Positions 8,899-17,780 of a stretch of DNA of 60,229 bases are shown piece after piece. Source of the stretch: Betaproteobacteria bacterium (lineage in GTDB: Bacteria > Pseudomonadota > Gammaproteobacteria > Burkholderiales > Usitatibacteraceae); assembly GCA_016708825.1 (NCBI GenBank), contig JADJEZ010000015.1:1-60229 (forward strand), written 5' to 3'. How positions within the stretch are numbered: the first letter of the stretch is position 1; every line of letters begins with the position of its first letter. The notes under the pieces are model-generated. The model saw only the letters and a list, made by a program, of their open reading frames with translations. It did not search any database and was not told where the DNA came from. Position numbers and translations under genes: made by a program.

Positions 8899-10049
8899 AT
8901 GACGCATCGCCATACCCTGGTCCTCGTCCTCGCGATCGCCCTCGCCGCCTGCGGCAAGGGGCCGGAAGCTCCCCAAAAGGGCGCCGACGCCGCGAAAGCG
9001 CAACCCCTGCTCCTCGCCACCGAGGATGTCGTCACCATCGCGAACACCGCCCTGTCCTCGGGCCCGGTGATCACCGGCTCGGTCCAGCCGGAGCAACGCG
9101 CCGACCTGCGCGCGGAGGTGTCCGCGATCGTCCTCGCGGTGTACAAGGAAAACGGCGACCCGGTCCGCAAGGGCGATCTCCTGGTCCGCCTGGACGACAC
9201 CGCCTTTCGCGACAGCCTCGCCTCCGTCGAGGCGGCGAACCGTGCGGCCGAACAGGCTTTCGAGCAGTCCGAGCGGCAGTTCCAGCGCATGAAGACGCTG
9301 CGCGGCTCCGGGATGGCCTCCGCCCAGCAGCTCGAGGACGCCGAGATCCGCCGCAACAACGCCAAGAGCGATCTCGAGGCGGCGAAAACCCGCGTCGTGC
9401 TCGCGCGCCAGCAACTGCAGAGAACCGAGGTGCGCGCGCCCTTCGACGGCGTGGTGAGCGACCGCAAGGCCTCGGCCGGCGACACCGCGCAGGTCGGCAA
9501 GGAGTTGATCAAGGTGATCGATCCGCGCAGCATGCGCCTCGAGGGGCTGGTGTCCGCGGACCACATCGGCGAGGTGAAGGCCGGGCAGGTCGTGAACTTC
9601 CGCGTGAACGGATACCCGGACGAGGAGTTCACCGGCAAGGTGCGGCGCGTGAACCCCGCCGCCAACCCGACCACGCGCCAGGTCGAGGTGCTCGTGGACT
9701 TCACCGGTCAGAAGCAGCCCAGGCTCGCCGGGCTCTACGCGGAAGGCCGCCTGGAGACGGCGACCACCTCCGGCCTCACGATCCCCGCCACGGCGCTGGT
9801 GCGCGACGGCGACAAGGCCTCCGCCTGGCGCGTGAGGGACGGCAAGCTCCAGAAGGTGACGCTCGCCCTGGGTGAGCGCGACCCGCGCAGCGGCGACTAC
9901 CTCCTCAAGGGCGGGCTCGCCGAGGGCGACCGGGTGATCCGCCATCCGGGGCTCGCTGAAGGACGGCCAGCTGGTGCAGGCCTCCCCGCCCCAGGCCCCA
10001 CCAAGGCCGCCGCCACGGCGACCGCCGGTCCCCCGAGGAACCAGGGGCC
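8899..10049 (+). CDS. RND periplasmic adaptor (HlyD/MFP family) lipoprotein; frame break near 9952
   Basis: Membrane fusion protein linking an inner-membrane RND pump to an outer-membrane channel. A signal peptide with lipobox (LAAC, Cys15) is followed by a lipoyl/barrel-sandwich half (AEVSAIVLAVYKENGDPV), an alpha-helical hairpin (about 105-165), the second lipoyl half (RTEVRAPFDGVVSDRKAS) and beta-barrel/membrane-proximal domains. Near 9952 the run CCGGGGCTCG puts the frame out; one fewer G gives SLKDGQLVQ, the usual end of this family. No in-frame stop is then found before the RND start at 10050, so the exact 3' end is uncertain. First gene of a two-gene efflux operon; the outer-membrane component is not in the window. 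Confidence 0.88.
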
Positions 10050-13000
10050 ATGTTCCTTTCCGACTTCAGCATCAAGCGGCCGGTCGCGACGTGGTGGTCA
10101 TCATCGGCCTGATGTGCCTGGGGCTGCTCGCGTCTGAAGCTGCGCGTGAACCAGATCCCGGACGTGGAACAGCCGGTGATCGTGGTGAACATCCCCTACC
10201 CGGGGGCCTCCCCCGAGACGGTGGAGCGCGAGATCGTGAACCGCGTCGAGAAGGCGCTGCAGTCGATCCCGCAGGTCTACCAGATCCGCTCGACCTCCGC
10301 GGAAAGCTACGCCTCCATCGTTATCATCTTCAACTTCAAGAAGAACATGGTGGAAGCCTCCGACGAGATCAGGAACGCCATCGCCTCGGTGCGGCACAAG
10401 CTGCCGCTGGAGATGCGCGAGCCGATCCTGAGGCGGATCGATCCGTCGGCCCAGCCCATCATGCAGATGGGGCTCTCGTCGACGAAGCAGTCCCACGCCG
10501 AGATCTCGCGGCTGGCCGAGGACGTGCTGGCGGACCGCTTCCGCGGCATCGACGGTGTGGCGGTCGTGAACGTCGGGGGCGCGCTTCGCCGCGAGCTCTC
10601 GGTCCTGCTGCACGCCGAGAAGCTGCGCGAATACAACGTCTCCGTCACCGACGTGGTGGGCGCGCTGCGCCTGCAGAACACGACGGCGCCGGTCGGGCGC
10701 GTGAAGGGGGCGCTGGACGAGCAGAGCATCCGCCTCGTGGGCCGGATCGAGTCGCCGGCGCAGTTCGAGCAGATCGTGATCAAGCGCCGCGGCAACGAGG
10801 TGGTGCGGCTGAGCCAGGTCGCGAGCGTGGCCGACGGCTTCGCGGAGCTCGGCGGCTTCAGCCTGAGGAACGGCAACCCGAACGTGGGCATATCGGTGAC
10901 GCGCTCGCGCGACGCGAGCACGGTCACGGTGGCCACCGGGGTCCGCGACCTGATGGCGGAAATCAACAAGACGCTGCCGCCCGGCACGAAGCTCGAGGTC
11001 ACGCGCGACGGCGGCGAGGACGCCGAGCAGAGCCTGAAGAACGTGATCGAGGCGCTGATGTTCGGGGCGATCCTCACCATCTTCGTGGTGTACGCCTTCC
11101 TCAACTCCTGGCGCTCGACCCTCATCACCGCGCTGTCGCTGCCCACCTCGGTGATCGCCGCCTTCATCGCCGTGTGGGCCTGCGGCTTCACGCTCAACTT
11201 CATGACGCTGCTGGGGCTCTCGCTCGCCATCGGCGTGCTGATCGACGACGCCATCGTCGTGCGGGAGAACATCGTTCGGCACATGGAACGCGGCGCCGAC
11301 CGGATGACGGCGGCGAGCACCGGCACGGCCGAGATCGGCATGGCGGTCACGGCGACCACGTTCTCGATCATCGCGGTCTTCATCCCCGTGGCCTTCATGG
11401 GCGGCGGCGCGGGCGAGTGGTTCCGGCCCTTCGCGCTCACCGTGGCCACCTCGGTGCTGGTGAGCCTCTTCATCTCCTTCACGCTCGACCCGATGCTCTC
11501 GGCCTACTGGGGCGACCCGGTGGACTACCAGCGGCAGGAGAAGAAGGGGCTTCGCAAGTGGCTCTCGCGCTTCAACCACTGGTTCGACCACCAGGCCGAC
11601 CGCTACGGCCGCGTGATCGCCTGGGCGCTGCACCACCGCAAGTGGATGACGGCGATCGCGGTGGCGAGCTTCGTGGGCGCCATCGCGCTGCAGGCCACCG
11701 TGGGCGGCTCGAGCTTCCTGCCGGTCTCCGACGTGGGCACCATCGCGATCGATGTGCGCACGCCGTCGAGCGCGAGCCTGGAATACTCGAAGCTCAAGGT
11801 GGAGAAGGCCGCGGAGCTCGCGCGCACGATTGCCGAGACCAAGGCCACCAACAGCTCGGTGAACGACGGCGGCGGCCGCGTCTACGTGGATCTCGGCAAG
11901 AGCACCGAGCGCAAGCGATCCGCTTCGGAGATCGCCGCGGACCTGCGCCTGCTCATGGCGAGGCTGGTCGGCGCGGAGTACACCGTGCTCGACGACCTGA
12001 ACAACGGCGCGCAGAAGCCGGTGCAGATCCAGTTCTCCGGGCCCGATTCGCGCCGGCTCATGGCGATCACGAGCGACTTCATGGAGAAGTTGAAGCAGGT
12101 GCGCGGCGCCGTGGACGTGGGGCTCTCGGAGCAGGAGCCCAAGGACGAGCTGAAGATCGAGCTCGACCGCGGGCTCGCCAACGCGCTGGGCATTTCCGTG
12201 GGCGATGCGGCCCAGGCGCTGCGCGTGGCCTTCGCCGGCGTCGAGGTGGGCGACTGGGTCGATCCGACGGGGGAGTCGCGCGACGTGGCGGTGCGCCTGC
12301 ACCCGGACGACCGGGTGGACGCGGCCAACATCGAGCGCCTGCCCATCGCCGTGAGCGGCAGCAACATGATGGTGCCGCTGGACCAGATCGCCACCATCAC
12401 GATGGGCAAGGGCCCGGCCAGATCCAGCACCTGGACGGCAAGCGCATGATCGCGGTCTCGGCCAACGCGCAGGGCCGCTCGCCGGGCGAGGTGACCGCCG
12501 AGGCGATGAAGATCGCGAAGCAGATCGACTTCCCGGCGGGCTACGGGCTGGAGCTGGGCGGCGCCTCGCGCGACCAGAAGGAGGTCTTCTCCGAGATGGG
12601 CATCGCGCTCGCCATGGGCATCGCCCTCATGTACCTGGTGCTGGTGATGCAGTTCGGTTCCTTCACGGCGCCGCTGCCCGTGATGCTCTCGCTGCCGCTC
12701 TCGCTCATCGGCGTGGTGCTGGCGCTGCTGCTCACGCGGGGGACCCTGAACCTCATGAGCTTCATCGGCGTGATCATGCTGATGGGGCTGGTCGCGAAGA
12801 ACGCGATCCTGCTGCTCGACTGCGCGCGCAAGGAAGAAGCCCAGGGCGTCTCGCGCGAGGAGGCGCTGATGCACGCCGGCCGCGTGCGCCTGCGCCCCAT
12901 CCTGATGACCACCTTCGCGCTCATCGCCGGCATGCTGCCGGTGGCCATCGGCCTCGGCGAAGGCGGCGAGTTCTACCGCCCGATGGCGGTGTCCATCATC

Positions 13001-13213
13001 GGCGGTACGATCACCTCGACCATCCTCACGCTGCCCCGCGAGGCGCGCTGGAACGCCTTCTCCGCGTTCGTCGTGACCTTCACCGAGGCGGTGCTCGCCC
13101 TGCTCTTCGTGAGGTTTGCCTACCGGATGGCGAAGCGGCTCTTCGCCTGGGTGGCGGCGCGCTCCGGGCGGGGCACGGCTCCGCGGACGGCGCCGCACCC
13201 CTCGGGCGACTAG
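10050..13213 (+). CDS. RND (AcrB/HAE1-type) multidrug efflux permease; three frame breaks
   Basis: Inner-membrane proton-driven efflux pump of about 1,050 residues, family-typical. The start MFLSDFSIKRPVA is classic. Frame breaks occur near 10092 (one G lost in ACGTGGTGG), near 10132 (an extra T in GCGTCTGAAG) and near 12420 (one C lost in GGCCAGATCC); each is exactly repaired by one base. Between them the porter domains and twelve-helix core are continuous, with the GxxDD proton-relay helix (GVLIDDAIVV) and the ILLLDCARKEE region. After TILTL the usual VVPTFYD segment is absent and the text resumes with PREARWNAFSAFV, so about 20-25 codons seem lost. Either sequencing damage or a decaying gene; the adaptor lies just upstream. 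Confidence 0.88.
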
Positions 13214-13228
13214 GAAAAGCCGGGGAAC

Positions 13229-13256
13229 GGGGGCGGGCGCCGCGGCGCCTGCCCCC
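13229..13256. terminator. Strong hairpin between convergent genes
   Basis: A 13-bp stem (13229-13241 with 13244-13256, one G-U/A-C type mismatch, two-base loop) lies between the RND stop and the convergent DUF3617 gene. It has no T-tract, so it is either a factor-assisted terminator or an RNA 3'-end stabiliser for both transcripts. Confidence 0.4.
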
Positions 13257-13267
13257 GGGCACCCCGG

Positions 13268-13726
13268 TCAGTAGTCGTCCGCGCGCTTGCCGGGAGGCGA
13301 CTTGCAGGGCCCGGTGTGGCGGGCCTTGTACTGGATGTTCATCTCCATGACGTCGCCGCCCTTCTCCGTCATCCGCGCCTTCATCATGCCCTCGTAGGAC
13401 TTCCCGGCGTAGGTGATCCGGCCTTCGCCCTCGGTGGTGCCTTCCTTGTCCTTGCACCGCATGCGCCAGGTCACGGTATTGCCCGACACCTTCTGCTCCG
13501 ACATCGAGCAGTCCTGGCCCTTCTGGGAGGAATCCGGAAATATCTCCTTCTTCGTGATGCACTGGTTGTGCTTCGTCGCCGGCATGGCGAAGGGCATCCC
13601 GGCCATTTCCATCTTGGCGGTGATCTCCGAGTTGCCCTACTCGAGGTTCGGGGCGGCGAGCGCCGCAGGGGCGGCGGCGAACGCGAGGATCGGCAGGGAC
13701 ACGGTCAGGCACTTCACGAATTTCAT
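13268..13726 (-). pseudogene. DUF3617 family exported protein interrupted by an in-frame TAG
   Basis: Read from ATG 13726 (Shine-Dalgarno GGGAG) it encodes a 26-residue signal peptide (ending ALAA), then PNLE, then TAG at codon 30 (13639-13637), then continues in the same frame as GNSEITAKMEMAGMPF and through the whole DUF3617 domain to 13268. The domain has four cysteines (NQCITK, GQDCSM, MRCKDK, GPCKSP), as usual for the family, whose function is unknown. Everything except the one codon is intact, so the stop is a recent mutation, a sequencing error (TAC or similar misread) or a read-through codon. It converges on the RND gene and diverges from the gene at 13803. Confidence 0.75.
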
Positions 13727-13756
13727 GGGACTCCCGGAGGTGAGTTGGACGCGGCG

Positions 13757-13771
13757 ATACTAGATTAGAAT
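13757..13771. promoter_or_regulatory. Divergent pair of -10-like hexamers
   Basis: TAGTAT on the minus strand (13762-13757) faces the DUF3617 gene, and TAGAAT on the plus strand (13766-13771) faces the gene at 13803. For the plus promoter TTGGAC (13745-13750) could serve as a -35 with a short 15-base spacer. The two promoters would compete. Confidence 0.35.
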
Positions 13772-13802
13772 CCCTTCACTTCACAAGGTATTGGAGCCCC
13801 GC

Positions 13803-14501
13803 ATGATCCGACGCGCCGCGATTGCCCTGGTTTTCCTCTCGTTTTCCACGGTCGTGCCGGCGCAGCCCTGCCAGTGCATCGACCGGGGCGATATCAAGGC
13901 GAGGATCGCGGAGGCGCAGGCCGCCATCGAAACCTACGTCAACGAAACGCAGAAGATGATGGAGCAGATGCAGAGGACGCAGTCGCCGCTGCCCTACACC
14001 CCCGAGCGCCGCGCAAAGCTCCAGGGCCGGGTGCAGGAGGCGATCAACAAGGTCTCCGCGGGGCGCATTTCCACGGCGCCCACGATGGGCGACAACCCCG
14101 GTGGCACGGACAACCTCTGCAACGTGACGATAGGGCTCCATCCCTCGGCCACGGCGTGCATGCGCGAGGCCGTGAAGCGCCACGAGGAGCACCACCGCCA
14201 GGAGTGCCTGAAGACGCGCACCGCGGGCAAGATCGCCACGTCCGTGCGCACGGGCCAGGACCGCTTCGAACGCGACGGCATCCAGCTCCCGCAGTACGCG
14301 GGCGAGGAGATGGGCGGCTACCAGGCCGAGGTGATGTTCCTCAACCAGGAAATGGCGCGCCTCGCGAACGCGTGCAAGCCGCCGAAGCCCACGGTGCGCG
14401 ACTACACGGCCGAGCAGAGGAACCGCAGCCCGCAGGGCCAGAAGCCCGCCGACCCTGTGAAGGGCGGCCTGGACACCGCGCGCAAGCTCCTCGGCTTCTA
14501 G
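13803..14501 (+). CDS. Exported protein with HExxH motif, family unknown
   Basis: 232 residues. A signal peptide (cleaved near Ala20) is followed by a cysteine-rich start (PCQCIDRGD), a helical stretch (about 30-85), and RHEEHHRQEC at 126-135, which fits the HExxH zinc-peptidase signature (His127, Glu128, His131) and is flanked by Cys119 and Cys135. A later helix (PQYAGEEMGGYQAEVMFLNQ) ends with ACKPPKP and a polar tail. A third zinc ligand could lie in the E-rich helix (EEMGGYQAE). I take the ATG at 13803; the TTG at 13791 is in frame but less likely. Either a small zinc metalloprotease or a disulfide-stabilised structural protein. The next gene starts 12 bases on, so they may share a message. 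Confidence 0.75.
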   Translation: MIRRAAIALVFLSFSTVVPAQPCQCIDRGDIKARIAEAQAAIETYVNETQKMMEQMQRTQSPLPYTPERRAKLQGRVQEAINKVSAGRISTAPTMGDNPGGTDNLCNVTIGLHPSATACMREAVKRHEEHHRQECLKTRTAGKIATSVRTGQDRFERDGIQLPQYAGEEMGGYQAEVMFLNQEMARLANACKPPKPTVRDYTAEQRNRSPQGQKPADPVKGGLDTARKLLGF

Positions 14502-14513
14502 CTACAGGCGAGC

Positions 14514-15329
14514 GTGTCGAAGCTCGGCCTCCGGCTGGCGCTCCTCGTGCTGGCCGCCGGGGCCGGACTCGCGGCGGCAGCGCCGCCCGAGGGCCTCTTT
14601 CCCGGCGGCGCCGCGGCCTACGTGGTCCAGGTCGACGGCAGGACGGTGTGGTCGCGGGAGGCGGACCGGGCGCTGGCGCCGGCGAGCCTCACGAAGATCA
14701 TGACGGCGCTCGTCTTCCTGGAAAGCGGCATGGCGCTGGATGGCGTGGTCACCGTGAGCGCCAGCGCCGGGCGCGCGACCGGTTCGCGGCTGGGCCTGAA
14801 AGCGGGGGAGAAGATGCGCGCGGGCGACGTGCTCGCGGCCACGCTGCTGCGCTCGGCCAACGACGCCTGCCTCGCGCTCGCCGAGCACGTGGCCGGCGAC
14901 AAGGCGCGCTTCGCGCGCCGCATGAACCGCCGCGCCCGCGAACTGGGCCTGGCGAAAACGCACTTCACCAACCCCTGCGGCCACGACGAGCCGAAGCACC
15001 GCTCGAGCGCACGCGACCTGGCCGCGCTCGCCACCGCCGCCATGGCCGACGCCCGGTTCGCGGACCTCGTGGCACGGGTCGAGCAACCGGTCGCCACGCT
15101 CGCGGGGCGGCGCTTCGGCCTGGTGAACGGCAACGAGATCGTCGGCCGCTACCCCGGCGCGATCGGCATCAAGACCGGCTTCACGCCGGGCGCCGGCAAG
15201 TGCCTCGTCGCGGCTGCGCGCCGGGACGGTGTGTCGGTGCTGCTGGTCCTGCTGAACGCGCCCGATCGCTGGTGGGACTCGGTGGCCGCGCTCGACGCCG
15301 CGTTCGCCGAGGCGAAGGCCGCGCATTGA
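14514..15329 (+). CDS. D-alanyl-D-alanine carboxypeptidase-like protein (peptidase S11)
   Basis: Periplasmic penicillin-binding enzyme of the DacA type, trimming the pentapeptide of peptidoglycan. 271 residues: a signal peptide (to about Ala22), then the catalytic domain with all three boxes: ASLTKIM (nucleophile Ser and Lys of SxxK), RSANDAC (SxN) and IKTGFTPGAGKC (KTG). It lacks the C-terminal beta-domain and amphipathic anchor of PBP5, so it should be soluble. A GTG start at 14514 follows the previous stop by 12 bases. Its stop TGA overlaps the TTG start of the next gene. Confidence 0.9.
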   Translation: MSKLGLRLALLVLAAGAGLAAAAPPEGLFPGGAAAYVVQVDGRTVWSREADRALAPASLTKIMTALVFLESGMALDGVVTVSASAGRATGSRLGLKAGEKMRAGDVLAATLLRSANDACLALAEHVAGDKARFARRMNRRARELGLAKTHFTNPCGHDEPKHRSSARDLAALATAAMADARFADLVARVEQPVATLAGRRFGLVNGNEIVGRYPGAIGIKTGFTPGAGKCLVAAARRDGVSVLLVLLNAPDRWWDSVAALDAAFAEAKAAH

Positions 15330-16717
15330 TCCAGCCTTCGGGCCTGCGGGTTCCCGCGCTCCTCGCGGCCGCCGTCGCGATCGCCTACCTGAACGCCTTC
15401 GCGGGCGTCTTCCAGTTCGACGACTACAAGGTGATCGTGGGAGAGCCGACGGTGCATTCCCTCGCGGCCTGGCTCGCCGACCTGGGCCACGGCATCCGGC
15501 CGCTGCTCAAGCTCACCTACGCGCTCAACTGGACCCTCGGCCCCGGAGAGGCGGGGTTCCACGCGTTCAACCTCGCGGTCCATCTCGTCAACACGATGCT
15601 CGTGTACGCCCTGGCGCAACGGCTCTCGGAGCGGCACGGTCTCGACGCCGGGCGCGATGCCCGCGTGGCGGCGGTGGTCGCCGCGCTGCTCTTCGGCCTG
15701 CATCCCGCCCACACCGAGGCCGTCACCTATATCAGCGGGCGCTCGAGCAGCCTGATGACGGCCTTCTACCTGGGCGGCCTGCTCGCCTACGCGGATGGAA
15801 GCGCCCGCGGGCGTCGCTGGCTGCTCTACGGCCTCTCTCCCGCGCTGTTCGCGATGGCGATCGCGACCAAGGAGGCGGCCGTGAGCTTCCCCCTGGCGCT
15901 GCTGTGGTGGGAGGCGTGCCGCCGCGAGGGGCGGCCCGGCTGGCGGGAAATCGCCCGTCGGCAGGCGATGCACTTGCTGGTTCTCCTCGTGGCCGTCGCA
16001 ACACTCCTCGCGCATCCGGTCTACGGGGTGCGCGTCGTCCCCGCGCTCGACGTGCAGAGCCTGGGCCGCAACCTGCTCTCCCAGGTGGATGCGATCACCT
16101 ACCTCGTTCTGCGGCTCGTCCGCCTGCATTCGCTCAACATCGATCCGGACCTGCGCATGGCCTCGGCGTGGAATCTCACGCTCGCGGTGGAAGCCGCCTT
16201 CCTCCTCGCGCTGTGCGTGGCGGGTTTCCTGTCCTTGCGCCGCAGGCCGTGGTGGGGGCTCGGGATTGCCTGGTTTTTCCTCGCGCTGCTGCCGACCAAC
16301 TCGCTCCTGCCGCGGCCCGACCTCGCGAACGATCGCCACCTGTACCTCGCGGGATTCGGGCTTCTCGTCGCCGTGGGCATCGAGGTCACCCGGATGACCC
16401 GCGCGTCTTCTCCGGCCCGGCGCTGGACCTGGCCGCCGGCGGCCGCCGCGATCGTGCTGCTCGGTGCGGCGACCGCCACGCGAAACCTCGACTACGCGAG
16501 CGAGATCCGGCTCTGGGAACAGACCGCGCGGGGCTCTCCGGAGAAGCCGCGCGTGTTCAACAACCTCGGCCATGCCTACGGCGAGGCCGGTCGCCTCGAC
16601 TTCGCCGAACGCGCCTACCGGGAAGCCCTGCGGCTGCATCCCGGCTACGAGCTGGCGCGCGAGAACCTTGAGGTCGTGATGCGGCGCATCGGGGAATCCG
16701 CGTCCCCCGCGCGATAG
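15326..16717 (+). CDS. TMTC-like polytopic membrane protein with C-terminal TPR
   Basis: 463 residues. About nine to ten membrane helices, beginning FDDYKVIV after the first, an arrangement seen in bacterial proteins related to the TMTC/GT-C glycosyltransferase group, followed by a short tetratricopeptide segment (about 405-455, FNNLGHAYGEAGRLDFAERA). GT-C enzymes use an acidic pair in the first periplasmic loop; FQFDDYK supplies one. It may transfer sugars from a lipid donor to exported proteins, but no substrate is visible. The TTG start at 15326 overlaps the preceding stop (TTGA); no nearer ATG keeps the first helix, so translation probably relies on re-initiation. Confidence 0.75.
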   Translation: MIQPSGLRVPALLAAAVAIAYLNAFAGVFQFDDYKVIVGEPTVHSLAAWLADLGHGIRPLLKLTYALNWTLGPGEAGFHAFNLAVHLVNTMLVYALAQRLSERHGLDAGRDARVAAVVAALLFGLHPAHTEAVTYISGRSSSLMTAFYLGGLLAYADGSARGRRWLLYGLSPALFAMAIATKEAAVSFPLALLWWEACRREGRPGWREIARRQAMHLLVLLVAVATLLAHPVYGVRVVPALDVQSLGRNLLSQVDAITYLVLRLVRLHSLNIDPDLRMASAWNLTLAVEAAFLLALCVAGFLSLRRRPWWGLGIAWFFLALLPTNSLLPRPDLANDRHLYLAGFGLLVAVGIEVTRMTRASSPARRWTWPPAAAAIVLLGAATATRNLDYASEIRLWEQTARGSPEKPRVFNNLGHAYGEAGRLDFAERAYREALRLHPGYELARENLEVVMRRIGESASPAR

Positions 16718-16741
16718 CGGCCGGCCGGCGCCCGCGAAAGC

Positions 16742-16747
16742 TATACT
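16742..16747 (+). promoter_or_regulatory. -10-like TATACT before the glycerophosphodiesterase gene
   Basis: CTATACTCCACC lies 82 bases before the chosen ATG at 16830, just after the TMTC-like gene. No -35 match is evident. Confidence 0.3.
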
Positions 16748-16829
16748 CCACCGCGACGCACCCCCGAGACCGGCCCGCAGGATCGGCCGCCCGATGCCGC
16801 AGGATTTCCCACCCGGAGTTTCCACGCCC

Positions 16830-17771
16830 ATGAGTCCACGCGCCCTGCTCGCCCTGCTCGCCACGCTCGCCGTGCTTCCCGTCAACGCCTTCGATCTCCA
16901 GGGCCACCGCGGCGCGCGCGGCCTCGCGCCCGAGAACACGCTGCCCGCGTTCCGGAAGGCGCTCGAGATCGGCGTCGACACGATCGAGTGCGACATGGCG
17001 ATCACGAAGGACGACGTGGTCGTGATCTACCACGACCTGTGGCTCAACCCGGACATCACGCGCGGCCCCGACGGGAACTGGCTCGAGGGGAAAGGCCCGG
17101 CGATCCGCAACCTCACTTACGAGGAGCTGCAGAAGTACGACGTGGGCCGGGTCAAGCCGGGCACCAAGTACGCGAAGGACTTTCCCCACCAGCAGCCCGT
17201 CGACGGCACGCGCATCCCGAGGCTCTCGGATCTCTTCGACCTGGTGAAGCAGTCGGGCAACGCGAAGGTGGGCTTCGACTGCGAGACGAAGCTCTCGCCG
17301 CTGGAGCCGGACGCGACCCTGCCGCCGGAGGCTTTCGCGCGCCGCGTCGTCGCGGAGATCCGCAAGCACGGGATGGCCGCGCGCACGATGGTGCAGTCCT
17401 TCGACTGGCGCACGCTGCAGGTGATCCAGAAGGAGGCGCCCGAGATCCGCACGATGTACCTCTCCTCGCCGCGCACGCTCAAGCCGGAAGCCGAGGGGAA
17501 GCCCTCGCCGTGGCTCGCCGGATTCGCGCCCGAGTCCCACGGCGGCACCGTGCCGAAGGCGGTCAAGGCCGCGGGCGGGAAGATCTGGGCGCCCAACCAG
17601 ACCTACCTCACGCCGGAGCTGCTCGCCGAGGCGCGCGCCCTCGGCATCGTCGTCATCCCGTGGACGGTGAACGATCCCGCGATGATGGTGAAGCTCCTCG
17701 ACATGGGCGTGGACGGGATCATCTCCGACCGCCCCGACCTCGTGAAGGAAGAACTCGCCCGGCGCAAGTAG
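16830..17771 (+). CDS. Periplasmic glycerophosphodiester phosphodiesterase
   Basis: Hydrolyses deacylated phospholipids to glycerol-3-phosphate and an alcohol, as GlpQ does. 313 residues: signal peptide MSPRALLALLATLAVLPVNA, then a TIM barrel with the GDPD signature GHRGARGLAPENT (catalytic His), ECDMAITKDD (metal-binding Glu and Asp) and the second His in IYHDLWLNPD. The C-terminal strands end ALGIVVIPWTVNDP and GVDGIISDRPD, typical of the family. I prefer the ATG at 16830 because it begins the signal peptide; an upstream ATG at 16794 adds 12 unlikely residues. Single gene, convergent with the FAD oxidase. Confidence 0.92.
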   Translation: MSPRALLALLATLAVLPVNAFDLQGHRGARGLAPENTLPAFRKALEIGVDTIECDMAITKDDVVVIYHDLWLNPDITRGPDGNWLEGKGPAIRNLTYEELQKYDVGRVKPGTKYAKDFPHQQPVDGTRIPRLSDLFDLVKQSGNAKVGFDCETKLSPLEPDATLPPEAFARRVVAEIRKHGMAARTMVQSFDWRTLQVIQKEAPEIRTMYLSSPRTLKPEAEGKPSPWLAGFAPESHGGTVPKAVKAAGGKIWAPNQTYLTPELLAEARALGIVVIPWTVNDPAMMVKLLDMGVDGIISDRPDLVKEELARRK

Positions 17772-17780
17772 GCCGGGGGC

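Noticed and set aside
9974..13213. A single long plus-strand reading frame of over 1,000 codons across the RND locus
   Set aside because: Only its last part (after about 12420) and a short stretch near 10092-10132 are true RND sequence. The rest is Arg/Ala-rich text from a shadow frame in GC-rich DNA.
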